A program made the position numbers and the translations under genes. The notes beneath the pieces are model-generated. The model was not told the DNA's origin, did not search any database, and saw only the letters and a list, made by a program, of their open reading frames with translations. Below are positions 30,911 to 43,682 of a stretch of 64,000 nt of DNA, piece by piece. This stretch comes from Cristatella mucedo (lineage: Eukaryota > Bryozoa > Phylactolaemata > Cristatellidae), in assembly GCA_009760855.2 (NCBI GenBank), contig WPIO01000025.1, forward strand, positions 1,845,501 through 1,909,500, in the 5' to 3' direction. Numbering within the stretch: the first letter of the stretch is position 1; every line of letters begins with the position of its first letter.

Positions 30911-33227
30911 ACACCTCGAACATGGCCTATTTAGATGCTAGTTGCCCTGAGTTTCTGGTACACACTCACAGTGATATTGGATTTAGGTCAATTTTCTTCA
31001 AAGAGGCAGTAAGGCATGTTTATCTTGTTGGAATTATCATAAAAGGCATAGTTAGTCTGCCTTGGATGGGCACGTTTAACAATTTTTTAAAGCCAGAAGC
31101 CACTAGTTTTAGTCTTCATAATCTATTAATACCAAATATTAGAAATTCTCGTGTGAAGGATCTAAGAGTTGCTGCTAAACTGTGTTTGGTTAGCCTAAAG
31201 CTTTCAACTCTCGTGAAAATGGGATACCAATCTCTTGCAATATCTACACATGTATGCCTTCAAGAGAGCCATAAGTGGTCCTGTTATGAATTGCATCACC
31301 TCGTCTAGGCAGGCTATGTTAAATTGTCTACTATAACGTCCGATTTGCCTAGTGTTGGTCAAAGATTAAAAACTTTGGCATATATACAGCCCATGGATAG
31401 AGATTCAATTTTCATAAGATTTCATATGAATGAATGAAATATTCGTTGATGCCTAGAGCAGCTGCTGCCAAGCATACATAACATAACGTGACCCTAGCCT
31501 AAGGTTGTTTCCTTGCACCCATCATACAGGCCATAGCTGGATCACTGGTTAAGTAGGCGATGCTAGGAAAAGAGTACTGCAGTAGCGTCTTGTCAGGCAT
31601 CCTACAGCCATTCCTATCAAAGACATTGGAATGTGTTGATGTAAGCCAGCCATTCTCTTAAGCCAAAACTTCAAAACAAGCAATTTATTTCCTGTCGGCT
31701 TGCAAGGCTAATTGCTTCACGCTGTCACCATTGCCGTGGGTGTAACACGATAGATCCAAAATGAGACTCGGGTAAACTGTACGTGTTTATTTTACTGATC
31801 TTTGGTAGAGTTGGATAGGTATTGTCACAAATCTTTTTTGAACCACACCTCTGTCATATGAGCACTGCTGGAACTACACTGCTAGTGTCTGGGTTCTAAC
31901 TCAGCTAGCTAGCTCTGAATATCCTTGGCAACGGATATAAATATTCCAAAATGACCCTGTAAATTATGTTGAGGGTGCTTGCTTCACATCCTTTGCAATA
32001 TACACACTATCTTTTGATTGTGCATTCCCCATAACGCAGTCTCGGCTTTGATTGCAATGCATGCAACACGCTTCCGTTCGTATTCTGTTATACCTCTCGG
32101 ACTTTCGTTTAGTTAAGGTCTTTTAGCTGTATTAATGAAAACGTCTCTTCGTTATGCAGTTGATTGGCCACAAAAATTTGAATTGGGAAGTGACCATTAG
32201 ATTTTCAATTATTGATGAAACATCAAATAAAACGCAACTTATTTGAAATCTGCAAATTCTTCTTACATTGACCTTTTACCGATTAGCCACTAGACACCAG
32301 TCCACGTTCAAGTGGGCCTAACTTCTGATACATATTTTTGCAAATATTTGAGTCTGGTTTGAAAGAGATAGCATGATGCTTTTCCGTGCATCTGTAAGGT
32401 CTTATTTAGATTTAACGTAACTCACTACTTTACGTCGTTCTGCACTTTTAATAAAACTACTTTTAGTTGGACTTACTAGTTATCACTTTATAATACAGAA
32501 TCCTGAACAGTGGCCCGTTATCAAGCAGCGCCTAAGGTACAAGCTCCGTCACTGCCTTTAAGTTATTTTGGTTTTTCAGTTACTAGCTATCTTCCAGAAC
32601 TACTCCTTAATCTGAATACAGGATGTACAAATGGCTTTTCCTACTCAACCAATTCAGCTTGGCCTTGAACCTCCCTCTCATCTTTCGAAAACCCCGAAGT
32701 CCCTTCAATTCGTATGCATTTGAAGCCTGCAACACACTCCCCAAACTATTCAAATCGTCACTAAATCTACGATCTTGACGATATTAAAAGTGCTAACCCA
32801 CTTATCAAAATACCCAACTCGTTCGCTAAGGCTTTTTTATCAGCCATATAATAAATAGCTGAGGAAAAACTAATGGAGAAAGGAAGTGGCAGTTCAGCAT
32901 TTTAAATGTTAGCGTATTTATTGGCAATTTCATCTACCGTGGATGGTTGAGTGTGCAGCAAAAGCGCCTCAGAAAATCCAAAAGACCTTTGCTTGAATTA
33001 GTCATACGGTGAATACTGAGCAGACATAAAAAGATAGACGGATATCGAAGGGAGATTTGAAGCATAATTCCCGGGTGCCGTATCAGGATCGCTAGATTAA
33101 GAGGTCCTTAAACGGCTGCCTAATACTGAGGGAGCTCCGTCTGTGTAGTTTGACCCGGGGGCAGACAGGGAGCCTAGGAACGCTACTGTCTATGGGGAGA
33201 GGAGCAGGTGCAGCTCAGCAGTCACCG
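30911..33227. other. No gene recognised; possible LINE scrap
   Basis: Plus 30922-31308 is open for 128 codons, but its start overlaps the tail of the minisatellite unit (compare 10990-11010) and no family motif is visible. Near 31600-31640 the bases CCATTCCTATCAAAGACATTGGAATG resemble the LINE family 1 RT segment P-F-L-S-K-T-L-E, suggesting a short plus-strand scrap. The remainder is AT-rich with nothing recognised. Confidence 0.4.
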
Positions 33228-34110
33228 TGGTAATGTAATGTAATGCGTCTCCGTCTGTAACTCCACTAAGTCATAAAGACCATGTGGGTGTTGCACAGGA
33301 GAGTTTTGTACAGCCCACTCACAGCCTAAGCGGCTTTCTGTACGCCTTGGGTAGCCAACAGACTTCGTCTCGCGCAACAAAGAAAAAGTGGGAAGCATAG
33401 CAGAGTCAGGAGAGCAGTTGAGGTAGTGAGTAGCATGGAAGTAGCAGCTCAGAACCACTGAAAAGGATGTGCCATAGCCGGCAGTAGGAGAATAGCTGCC
33501 GTTGCGTAAGAATTGTGGAAGCAAGTTCCACAGTCTAGGACCTGCAGAGCTAAAGCTTCTATCGCCAGCGGTCTTTAAGCGGAGGATAGGGACAGCTAAC
33601 TTAATGTCCACACAGGACCTGAGGGCGAGAACAGGCTGAAACTGATGCAGCAGTTCAGCTATATACGAAGGAGCCAAGCCGTGGCGGGCCTTGTGGGTCA
33701 GCGTAAGAACTTTGCTCTCTATGCTTTGCTCAACCGGAAATCATCCTAGCTCCTTTAGCAAGGGAGACACGTGCTCAAACCGCTGGGACTTGAAGACTAG
33801 CTTCGCAGCCATGTTCATAGTCCGCTGCAGTGGCCTAATAGCATTCTTTGGCAGCCTAGCCAAAAGGGAATTACAGTAATCAAGCCTAGACAGAACTAAA
33901 GAGCTAGTTAAATTTGTTACAAGCCACTATGGGAGACAACTCCTTATCTTGGATAGGGATCGGACGTGATGGCTAGCTGTAGAAGCAGACTTCTTAATGA
34001 AGCTTTTGAAATTGAAGCAGCTGTCGAAAACGACACCTACTTTTTGAGCACGGCTTTGTGCAGTCCAGTACCTAGCAGGCCATTTATGAACCTCCCCGGT
34101 AAATAATGCA
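33228..34110 (-). mobile_element. LINE family 2 copy, C-terminal region and 3' end
   Basis: On the minus strand, near 33930-33720: LSRLDYCNSLLARLPKNAI, then FEHVSPLLKELG (a stop falls where the family has H-W-L-P). At 33677-33222: APSYIAELLHQFQPVLALRS, DRSFSSAGPRLWNLLPQFLR, and the family tail MLPTFSLLRETKSVGY. The end is ACAGACGGAGACGCATTACATTACATTACC, that is a 3' tail of TTACA units. The 5' border is near 34110. The 151-codon 3' part is still open. Confidence 0.82.
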
Positions 34111-34994
34111 TGCTCTTAAAGATTGTAGATGAGGAGGTGTCACTGCTACCAAAGGGCATCTAGATCAACTTACAGACGTTTAGCTTATAATATTGCCGCC
34201 CCTCGTGAGTTTAACACTTCAGACCTTCGGTGTGAGTTTCTAAATCTACAATACGTAATTCATTTCAAAGCTTTGAACAGAGTCAGAACGTTTTCAGTGT
34301 GAAATAAATTACACCATGTTGGCTAAACTTACTAAATCACGCAATAAAATACCTCAGTGCAGGAACAACAAGCTTTCTTTGTAAAGCAAAAGCTAACTGA
34401 TAAACTTGGAACTTTCCTGTGCCTAAAGGTGTGTAATTTCGCATAGCCATGTCATGGGTTACTACCACAAGCTAAGAAACATACAAGTTTAAAATAAATG
34501 TTCACAGTGACTAACAGCCATGTACACTGACATCTGGGCATACATAAGATGCAGCTAGTAGACTCACACCAAGACCACGGTACTGCAAAGGCATAGTTTA
34601 TCGTCATCATGTTAATCAGATTAGACGAATATTGTTTTTCTGACTGAACCAATCTTGAATTTTATTTTCAATTTTTCTTTGTCAGTGGTTAAAGCTAAAG
34701 CAATTTTAAGAATGCCTAAGCGACTGTAACTTCTGTGTAAAAGAAGTCTTGTAATCTATAATGAAGCAGAACCACTTTTGAACACTTAAAAACTTAAATG
34801 CCTTTAATATCGATGTGAAGCTAAACTTGTTAGGAGACGACGACTACTTTACAGATTAATAAATGCAAAAGTTGATAAAGATTGATAATGACAGTGGAGC
34901 TCGCTATTTAACAAAATTGCTAATTTGGCTTAGTTAATACTGTGAATATCATAAGATTGGTGAAGCAAATCGCTTAACTAACAAAGAGGAACCA
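34111..34994. other. No gene recognised
   Basis: AT-rich sequence with short open frames only. Confidence 0.4.
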
Positions 34995-35560
34995 AATATT
35001 ATCGCACGGAAAGCATCGATGTAAATGGTTTTGAGATTTTTTTATTCATAGGTGATTTAAGAGGAAGAGGAGGCCGGCATACACTGTAGACTAAATGAGA
35101 TCTGCAAGTGGTCAGATGAGCAGGTTTTGGTAACAATTGACGATGACAAAGTGCAGTTGTATTAGAAAATCTATTAAATGTGTCACCCTTATTGTGAGTG
35201 AGGCCATACGCGTGAGCCACAAGATACAAGGAGTCAGTCAATGCACAAAATTCAGTGCTGAAGGCGTCAGATAAGTTATCAATATGAATGTTGAAATCAC
35301 CCATAACGAGAAAGGATCGATTTCTTGCACAGTGAATCGAAATGAGGTTAGATAAATCTGAGATAGAGGAGGATTTGTTACCTGGTGGGCGATGGACTAC
35401 TGCCACCGTCGGTTGCTTGTTTTCGGGTGAGACCGAGACAATCGATTCAGTAGACAGCTTCAAGGGTACTAAAAATAGCTTGAATTTGAATTTCGAGCGC
35501 ACGATAACAGCAACACCACCTGCAGTTTTGATTGATCTAGGGGAGCTTTGATTAATCTAG
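34995..35560 (-). mobile_element. LINE family 1 endonuclease fragment
   Basis: The minus-strand frame 35502-34999 is open for 167 codons: TVAVVHRPPGNKSSSISDL, then FLVMGDFNIHIDNLSDAF, then CALTDSLYLVAHAYGLTH. These are the central motifs of the apurinic/apyrimidinic-type endonuclease of CR1/L2/Jockey LINEs (V-V-Y-R-P-P-G, G-D-F-N-x-H-x-D, T-D-S-L-x-L-x-x-H). The same region in the copy at 20560-20000 is less well kept. The frame extends upstream through AGGVAVIVRSKF. No RT follows, so this is a 3'-incomplete piece, which is unusual for LINE insertions and implies a later deletion. Confidence 0.8.
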
Positions 35561-38279
35561 CTTAGTAAGAAAACCAATTTCGCTTCGTTGCCAAGGAGAG
35601 TTTCAAAAACGGAGCGACTTTTCTGGGCGACGTCTATTAAGAAGTGACCATCAATCGAACGAAAAACCACGTTTCTTCTCGTTTCCCGAAAATATTTAGT
35701 CATTTTTCTTAATTTGGGTTAAGAAAACCTAATTTAGATTAATTTGAGTTTCTTTATGATTGCATGTTGGAACTACAATATGCTAATTTTCATAGTTCCG
35801 ATTTACAGGTGCATTTTCATTTATTGGCAATCCTTTTCGCAAGACCTAATTCATAGTAGATTTTGGCAGTTCAATATACTTTTGAGTCTTGGACCATTCA
35901 TAACGAATACCCGAATTCCATCGCTCCCGGGGACTGCTTGGCATTGTTATCTGTGAGCCAGCCTTTTTTCACTGGAACGTAACTTGTGGAGCCAATTTAC
36001 AGAAAGCTCCTGCAGTTATGCAGATGTCACTTGGGAAATATGGTAATTGCCGCAAAATTAACCATTAAGCTAGTGATAGCAAATCACTGATGGCTTGCAT
36101 TTTGTGCCCTACTAGTAAATTATTATATTTTAAAATTAAAATAATTTACTTCGATATTAACCATCATTTCATTACAAACTAGCCTATTTTGCTTACCAGA
36201 GCAGCATTTCGGCTGTCAATTGGCCTATCGTCAAGATATTATAGGGAACGATGAAGAGTTCGGCCATTAGATACAAGTTTATCGACAATTCGGAACTGAT
36301 GATATTAAAACCCTAAATCATTTAGGTAATCGGTTGAAGTGTGAAAAAACTTCTTCAGTACTTTCTTACTGCTCAATGATTAGCTAGGCTCCTTACCTGG
36401 CAAAAATTAATGGTAGCAGTATTGATCATACAGACAAAAACATCGTCAAATTTCGCCCATCTCTTAGTATGTACATCGTCGCAGTGGTTGTTATGTATGC
36501 CAAAGGAAAGACTGAGGTGGCGATAGCTGAAAGTAATATCCTTCGGGAAGGTCCAACAATTTCCATGGCTGCAAATAAATATTTTGGTTTACCCAACAGT
36601 GTTCCTTATTTGCACTGTTCACCCATTCACTTAGTTTAAAGTCATGGATATATGAAATTCATTAAAACTTCGGATTTTGTAATAAATGAATATAAAACCA
36701 CGTTCTATGCATTTTACTTTAAGTAAGATGACAGAAACGGACATGCATAAAATATTTAAGGCCTTCTTGATACTTAAGTAGAATAATACATTCTCAGTCT
36801 ATCCCAGCATTTCACACCAGCCACTAGTCTAGCTTCAGGTTTCGTTACGTGTCTAGTGGTCCGAAAAATTTATGAAGGCAAAAAAGAATTTCGTAATTGG
36901 CTAAGTTTAAAATACGCTTTTGCCTATATATTCTTGTATGTATACATTCATCCAAGTCCGTTTTAGCTAATTGTGCACTACCTTTGAAACATTTGCCACA
37001 CATTTTCTAGGTTATTCTGGAAGCCATTCGAGAAATATATTCGTGCTTACATTCGATTCTAGAAGTGGCTCTTTCTCTTAAGCCTATTCTAGCTCAAGCT
37101 TCTTACATTTAGGCAACCTAAAAAGAGCCTCACGTTTATCGCTTCGCTTGAATGGTTTTCAACAGTTTGTACATTATTTTTGTCATTAAATGTTTGCATG
37201 TGGTGATTCTTACTGAGAAGATCTCTGGTTTGATCATACTGACTGGGTGTCAGTGAATAAATCTAAATTGGTCGAGATCGCACGACCATCTGTGCAAGGG
37301 CTAGTTTGTCTGGAGTAGTTCATGTAATAAAGTCCACAGTCGTGAGCTTGAATGCTCAAAGGCCAAAGGATCTATTATGTTATACAATATCTATTGTGTT
37401 AGTCTTGAACGGGACAATCAAGCCCAATGCTTTAATAAATTTTGCAGCAGAGACGCATCAATTACTGCCGATAATATTCAAAAACTAATCGGCTGGGCAA
37501 TTTTAGAGGGGAAAATAATCTCTAACTACGTGGCAGCAGCAATAGGAAACACAGTCGCTACTATTGTCCATGGCTTCAATTTCGCAATGCAAACAGTATA
37601 TCGTCGTCGTGTACTGTTAATTTTAAATTGCTAATTGGCACAAGAACTTTGAGGAGTTCTTTTATTGATATCAGGTCTTGCTAAGTAGATAGGAAACATT
37701 GTTTATTCAAAATTTCGTCAACTCATATTATGCTGAAATTCTCTAATCACCTTTCCATCATCATCATGGAGAATTTTTATACGTATTGATATAAAAGAGA
37801 CAAGGTTTAGCCAGGTCAGATTAGAGTGATAAAGAAAAAGGAAAAGAATTGTGTGAGGTGACGGGTTGTCGTCCGTAAAATTACCATTATCTCTGTGCTC
37901 TCATTGAACAAATTTATTGATAGCCGTGGAAAATGCTGCCAAGGTTATATAGAAGTAGCCGATTTTCGTAGAAGGCCCACTTGCTCTGCAAGGGGCAATT
38001 ACTTGGTAATCTCATTATTTTCTAGAGCCTTACGCCTGCAATTTATCTATGATAATAATAATAATAATAATAATAATATATTTCTATATCATTTAAATAA
38101 TTCAATCCTCTGGCAAATTATTACCCGTTCGGCCAATCTTTTGAGCACCTCCAACAAGAAGTAACCTTATAAGAACATTTATAAAAATTTTCAAAACTGC
38201 ATTTGTAAAACTGCAGAAACGCCTCAACGACTATCATTTCTAGTTGCAGTTAGTAATATAGGATCGCCCACTGCCGGAT
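35561..38279. other. About 2.7 kb without a recognised gene
   Basis: Plus 37377-37634 is open for 85 codons without any recognisable motif. 35561-35700 may still belong to the 5' part of the LINE. The rest is AT-rich with nothing recognised apart from the AAT repeat. Confidence 0.4.
38051..38078. repeat. (AAT)n microsatellite
   Basis: Eight to nine AAT units. Confidence 0.9.
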
Positions 38280-39560
38280 TCCAACATTGGACCTCATTCA
38301 CTGCCAAGGCTATAACTGCCAGTAAGTTGCTATTGATGGAGATGATCTACCGCTCACTCCATTTGTATTCCTTGATCTGTGGGTGGTTTTGACACTTCTG
38401 ATCACCGAGTCCTTCTCAAGCGACTTTCATTATGCCCGGGCATCACTTGCAATGCAGTGCAATGGTTCAGGTCCTATTAAAGTAAAATGGTGCAGAATAT
38501 TGATGCCAGCGTGCAAAAAATCGTAATCGTAATCGAGGAGCAACAAAAGTACATTTAATGTTGCAAAATAAATTCCGGTCTTCTTCTCTATTTATTTATC
38601 GTATCCCTCTTACGATTTGATCGTGCCAAGCACACCATAAGCTCCTTCACCTCTGCGAAGACGACTCAGAGTTGCACCGGCACTCGGATCCCTTCACCAC
38701 TAAAGCAGCTCAAGTTCTGTCAGCTCCGTATGTGCTCTTATTGCTGACATTCCCACATTTACGGCAGCGAACTTAATTAGAATGAATTACCATTACAAAA
38801 AATTTACCAGCCGTGGACTAACCTATGGTAACTCCGAAATGTATATGCTCACAAAAGGCTAAGCAAAATATATATCTTGCATCATATTTGCTAGACCTAT
38901 GCACCCTTTTTCAAAGCGACCTTCTACTAAATGACTACATCAGCTACATCGTCAAGTCAGCCAAAGTTCAACCACACGTTATTAAAAAGGTTTTTGCCGC
39001 TTTGACAAGGATATCACATCATAGTCTTATGTGTAACTGGGACATCGAGTCTTCACTCAAGAAATCTCTGCTCCCTCTATTGACTACGGCATATGCAATC
39101 TGAAGCTTACCGTTGGAGATATACAACTAACATAGGCCACTTCCTGCTGAATTTCACTGACTTCCAAAATAATTAGCCTAGAAAATTCATAGTTTTTTAC
39201 ATCATTTGCGGATCCCATTATTTACTCTCTGGCTCCAGCCTACTAACTGGTGCTACTAACTAACATAGCTTAGCATCGTTCAACAAGCTAGTTTTACCCA
39301 AATCGCTTGTAATAGAGTCTATCCAAATGCATACCGAAAGCCGCTTAGGCTGTGAGTGCCCTACACAAAACTCTCCTGCGTAACACCCACATGGTCTTTA
39401 TGAATTTGTGGATTTACTGACGGAGATACATACATGCATACATACATACATATTCGACCTCAACCCTGTAGAGACCGTGTCTTGATTCCTATGCTTCTAA
39501 AACCTGAAACCCATTCGTGACCGATGTCATAACATTCCCAGCAACATTTTAAATGGAGCA
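38280..39560 (+). mobile_element. LINE family 1 copy, RT to C-terminal region, decayed
   Basis: Plus-strand pieces: a segment near 38385-38475 that in broken frames matches D-T-x-D-H-R-V-L-L-x-R-L and A-V-Q-W-F-R-S-Y; LFQSDLLLNDYISYIVKSAK near 38908-38966; LAPAYL-like sequence near 39222; and RDRVLI-like sequence near 39470. A family 2 3' end splits it at 39330-39462. Frame breaks are numerous. Confidence 0.68.
39330..39462 (+). mobile_element. LINE family 2 3' end nested in LINE family 1
   Basis: GCATACCGAAAGCCGCTTAGGCTGTGAGTG...AACACCCACATGGTCTTTATGA...CAGACGGAGATACATACATGCATACATACATACATA is the family 2 terminal segment with a (TACA)n tail. Family 1 sequence lies on both sides. Confidence 0.72.
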
Positions 39561-40317
39561 AACACGCAACTGTTTCTTACAGAAGTTGGTGGATACTTGC
39601 GATTTTTCCATTGCGTCTGTGTGAATGCTGTTTATGGACATTTTAATACTAATATATTTGCTTGTTAAAACTCTGCACGTTTACATATATTAAGTGTTTT
39701 GACGATGCTCAGTTACTAATAACAAACAGATCACACTTCTTACAAAGCCCACGTTAATTGTCTGGAAATAGATACCGTTCTCGTAGGGCACTATAAAAAT
39801 GCAACATTATGCCCCTTATTATTAGCAGTGCATTTTAAAATTAAAGTCAAAGGAGAAGCAGGCAAGTGCCTGAGTGTTTGAGGCAACGGCATTGAGCATT
39901 TCAAAAGACTATTTCGTATAATGACTATCCTAGAACAATCTGGCTCACTCCAGATTATTCTCACACCACTTGTGAGAGTATTCAAAAATTACAGAGAGAT
40001 TTCCTTACCCAATATGTAGACACACGAATAAAATACTGCGCTGGCTGCAGGCGACAGTGAGTAGGTTGAATGTCAAATAAACATAAGGGTTAGGAATAAT
40101 TAACAACAAAGTAAAGAGTGGCTGGCTACTCACTGCCCAAACGAGAATTTTCTTATGCCCATACTTGAAGGCAATCTTTAGTATGACATTCTGAAATAGA
40201 AACTATATAAGCAAGGTTTGTATTGAAATACGTTTAACAATTTTATAAACTAAAAAAAAATATGTTTTAAAATTATTGTAGATGTTGCCATCTACAATCG
40301 TTTGAGGTTAGCAAAAA
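39561..40317. other. No gene recognised
   Basis: AT-rich, with a minus open frame at 39985-39791 that has no motif. Confidence 0.4.
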
Positions 40318-40470
40318 ATAATAATAATGATGATAATAATAATAATGCACTTGATAACGCGCCCTCAGAGAACTTAATGTCTTTCTAGGCACTTTAAATT
40401 TGCTGCAAGGGAAGTGCAAATACGTAAGTCGTCTCAATGCCACACTATAAAATCGCTAAATAGTGAGCCC
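40318..40470 (-). mobile_element. LINE family 1 3' terminus
   Basis: An AAT-rich tail (40318-40353) is followed by GCACTTGATAACGCGCCCTCAGAGAACTTAATGTCTTTCTAGGCACTTTAAATTTGCTGCAA, the reverse complement of the family 1 end. Only the last part of the 3' UTR is present. Confidence 0.78.
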
Positions 40471-40495
40471 ATAACTCAGAAGGCCCAGTTAGAGA

Positions 40496-40522
40496 GTATA
40501 CAGTGAGTAGCTCACTGTATAC
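40496..40522. repeat. Perfect 12-bp inverted repeat with a 3-base loop
   Basis: GTATACAGTGAG, then TAG, then CTCACTGTATAC. The arms are exact reverse complements. Confidence 0.9.
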
Positions 40523-41289
40523 AGTATGTGAGTAGAGCTCAGAATTCATAATTATCGCTTGTCCGAGGAAGTTCTTATATGCTCGCACCGAAGCTTGGGG
40601 TGGTAAGTTTCGCTATGCTTTCCGGCCTGCAAGTGAGGTCGATGTATCTTGCCCCGCAGTTATTGGAGCTACTGCAATTTCTTTGGTAGATAATGTGCAA
40701 TTTCTCAGGAACATTTGGCAGTGTTGAACAGCAGGAATCAGAAAGGGTGTATTTTTAATGCCCCCTTAGCAACCTGATAGCTCTGCTATCGATGGCAGGC
40801 TGATGCTTCGTACTTTAGTGGCTTGTTTAGATGTATTACCCCGATCATCCTTCGGTTTTACCCCTAGCCATGTGGCAGAAGAAACCAGTTTGTGTATTAA
40901 AACTTTTAAATACGGAGGCACCTAAGGATTTCATTGGCAGTCGTTATTCATCAAATTGCATTAGCATCGTCTTCTCGCTGCTTAACCACCATGGGTTCAA
41001 TAGGCACACATCAAAAGACCTCTGCTTCAGCCTTCTGACGATTACTGAAGTATTGATATTTTTATGTTAAATATCAGAACCAAGTGAATAAGTAGCAAAA
41101 CTGCCATTATAATCCAATTGCATGCTTTCTGTCCTCGGTATAACTGTTTATCACTCATCAAATTGTTCCTGCTATTCGAAGGAAGCATTTAGTCAACGGC
41201 ATTGTTATAGAAAATTGTGGCTACTTTTTTTTTAGCAAGCCTCGAAACCTTAGTAACATGTATTCAACGATATTGCCAGGAACCATGAA
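40523..41289. other. No gene recognised
   Basis: Plus 40831-41070 is open for 79 codons without a motif. Nothing else was seen. Confidence 0.4.
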
Positions 41290-41542
41290 CCATCTGTCAC
41301 AAAATTAAATAGATGAGGTTACTCGGCAACAATTGAAGGGGACGGGAAATGTGTTTCCCTGAATTTAGGAAGATCGAAATTACTATAAATCACAAACATT
41401 GTAAGATAGTGATTCTCTTATTTATTTCACTAAAGGCTGCTATTTTTAAACTGATAACTACTGGTTATCTTATCAGTATTATCAGCAAATTAAAGTATAA
41501 TCTTCACAAGAGGCTAATTATAAGTTATTTTCTGATGATTAC

Positions 41543-41645
41543 TTGTCAGCCAATATTCCTGCTGCGACAGAGCCAATGAATCTTCGAAGAAAGCAGCTGT
41601 TGCAATTGTTGACATGATATGGCATTTTGAGCAAACCAAATTGAA
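41543..41645 (-). pseudogene. SLC22-type transporter gene 2, exon 3 with a frameshift
   Basis: This is the paralogue of exon 3 of gene 1 with the same acceptor (TTTTGCAG) and donor (GTAATC). It is 103 nt long instead of 104. A C is missing near 41585: gene 1 reads AATCTTCCGAAGAAAG on the plus strand, this copy AATCTTCGAAGAAAG. The frame is therefore lost inside transmembrane helix 2, before the MFS loop motif. Together with the stop in exon 2 this makes gene 2 a likely pseudogene. Confidence 0.85.
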
Positions 41646-41857
41646 CTGCAAAATAGATCAGAATATTAACTTTCCAAGCATTAAAAGTAAACTAGAATGT
41701 TGTACAACTTGGGAATGTTCTTCAGTCACGGCCATGAGTAAACAATTGGCTTTGAGTTACAGTCACTTAAAATGTAAGTTGCATCTCAAAGAAGCACCAA
41801 CGTTTCGCAGAAATCTTGTATATATATATTTCCAATATGACTGTATTATGAGCTTAC

Positions 41858-42059
41858 CTGACTGACAACAGTAATCTTTATTTCCGAATGATCGTAAACA
41901 AGGATTGAGCAACTTGTTAGTTCTCTAGCAGTTTCATTGACATAGGCATAACAGAGACTTTAGTTACCAAACTCATCAATTATCAATATCCTGGCGAACA
42001 CACTGCTGCTGTGGGGTGAGTCAGGAGTAAAATCTTTGTCATTCAGATCTATCTGACAC
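41858..42059 (-). pseudogene. SLC22-type transporter gene 2, exon 2 with a stop
   Basis: This is the paralogue of exon 2 of gene 1 with conserved splice sites (acceptor CAG at 42060-42062, donor GTAAGC at 41852-41857). It is 202 nt, one codon longer than in gene 1 and equal in length to exon 2 of gene 3. At 41960-41962 the codon is TAA where gene 1 has TAC (Tyr in DYSPCY). The loop motif survives as LVYDHSEIKITVVSQ. Premature termination here would leave only helix 1 and part of the loop. Confidence 0.87.
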
Positions 42060-42920
42060 CTGCAAAACAAAATCGCATGTAAAGAAATTAGTTAGCTTAA
42101 AAATGCACGAGTTAAACAAGTAATCTCATTCTATAAAAGTCTTGAGCGTGTGAGATCCAGCGATGCCACAAACATAAAAGAATGGTTCAAGCTCAATTTG
42201 TAACTCCATATAGTCACCGGGATCTAGTTTGCCTTAAATTAGAAATTTTTTAATTGCCAAAAAAAGATTAAATTTTTGCATTACTCACATAGAATATATA
42301 GGTTTCACCACTGGTAAAGAAAAAGCTAGACTGGTCTGAAGGATGAGAAAGCGCGTTCACAAGTAGTGACTGAACACGAACGGACAAGGAAGGTGTGAAC
42401 AAGCTAGAGCATCATCAAACAGATAGATCGCAGTCCAAAAAAGCTTAAAGAAAATATATTAATCATCAGTGCCCAAGGCAACATGCACATAGAATGGAAC
42501 TACATCGCTGACATTAACATCAAGATTGCAACTCAGGATGTCGTTGGTTACACAGTTGAATGCAAAACCATTTGTACAGTGCCGCTTGAATTATGGCAGC
42601 AATTATTTGGAAATTCATGCGAGTCAGCATGTTCTAAATATTTATATAAGACAATTTAATTATTGACCTTGAAGATTAAAGGAGTAAAAATAATGGAAAA
42701 AATTGTGACAGCTTAAAAATAATGATAATTATATGACCTTTGAATGCAATCTATGGTTTAAACCTATTGATCGAAGGAACGCCCGTCCAGAGGTCTTTGG
42801 GGAAAAGTTGTTTATCTGTTTTAGCATATAATGTCGCATATTCTGCTACGCTATGAATGTATTATGTAGCCAGGGGAGATCAAAGAGAGTTATACAACTG
42901 AAGAGTAATATTTTGCATGT

Positions 42921-43682
42921 AGCAAACGTCTTGACGAAAATGATAAAACAATAGAAATTGGTCGCTTTTATTTATTTCTAGAGTGGCGTCTGCATGTAGG
43001 CTTAAAGCAGGTGACGATTTTTTTCATTGGTAACTAATGTGGCAAGTCATGTCAACAAATTGACCTAGTGATGTAACCTTCTCAAAATTCCGGGAGCTAG
43101 GTTTTACTTCGGCTCATTGGTAAATTCCTGCAATTCAGTCCAAGGTCTGTCTCAAGTTGCAGCTCCTTAATCAGGTCATGTACGATATTCCTTTGATAAC
43201 GGAAAAGATCATATTTCTGTTAGCAAGATAGTAGCCCCTTTTTGATAATTTCTCAGAAATGTTGAAAAAGAGAGATGTCGGATATGCCAGCCATGCAGGC
43301 CAATCCCAAGACCAGTTGGAGCTGGTATACCCATCAGTCCCCATAGCATGCCATCTCGTTCAGTTGCTTTATCAAGGTTTGCAGACCTTAACTCACATCG
43401 CTCAGACTGGATAAACCATAATGTACTTGTCCCTGACGATTGCTAATCGGACGACTTCGACAGGTCCAACTTTCAACGACAGCAGAAGTATTGCATTTGC
43501 GATAATTATCGCACTGGTCGCAATTTCTTTACAGGTCATGTTACTAAAATACAATTCGTCATTTCTTATCAATTGTATGTGTTCGAAGCGAATATGACAT
43601 CAAATTGCAAATTTGGCACTCCTTTTTTCCGCCTGCAAAAATGCATGTGTACATCACGAAATGCTTGCCAATACTAATAGGA
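42921..43682. other. SLC22 gene 2 intron 1, no feature seen
   Basis: This sequence is unique to the second locus and begins right after block A. Nothing coding was recognised. Confidence 0.4.

Larger units (their letters stand above)
41290..42920. repeat. Paralogous block A (second copy)
   Basis: Direct-orientation copy of 190-1820, holding exons 2 and 3 of SLC22 gene 2. It ends at TTTTGCATGTAGCAAACG, where the first copy reads TTTGCATGCTAGGTCC. Confidence 0.85.

Noticed and set aside
30922-31308. 128-codon plus-strand frame
   Set aside because: It starts within the downstream flank of the minisatellite unit, and no domain is recognisable.
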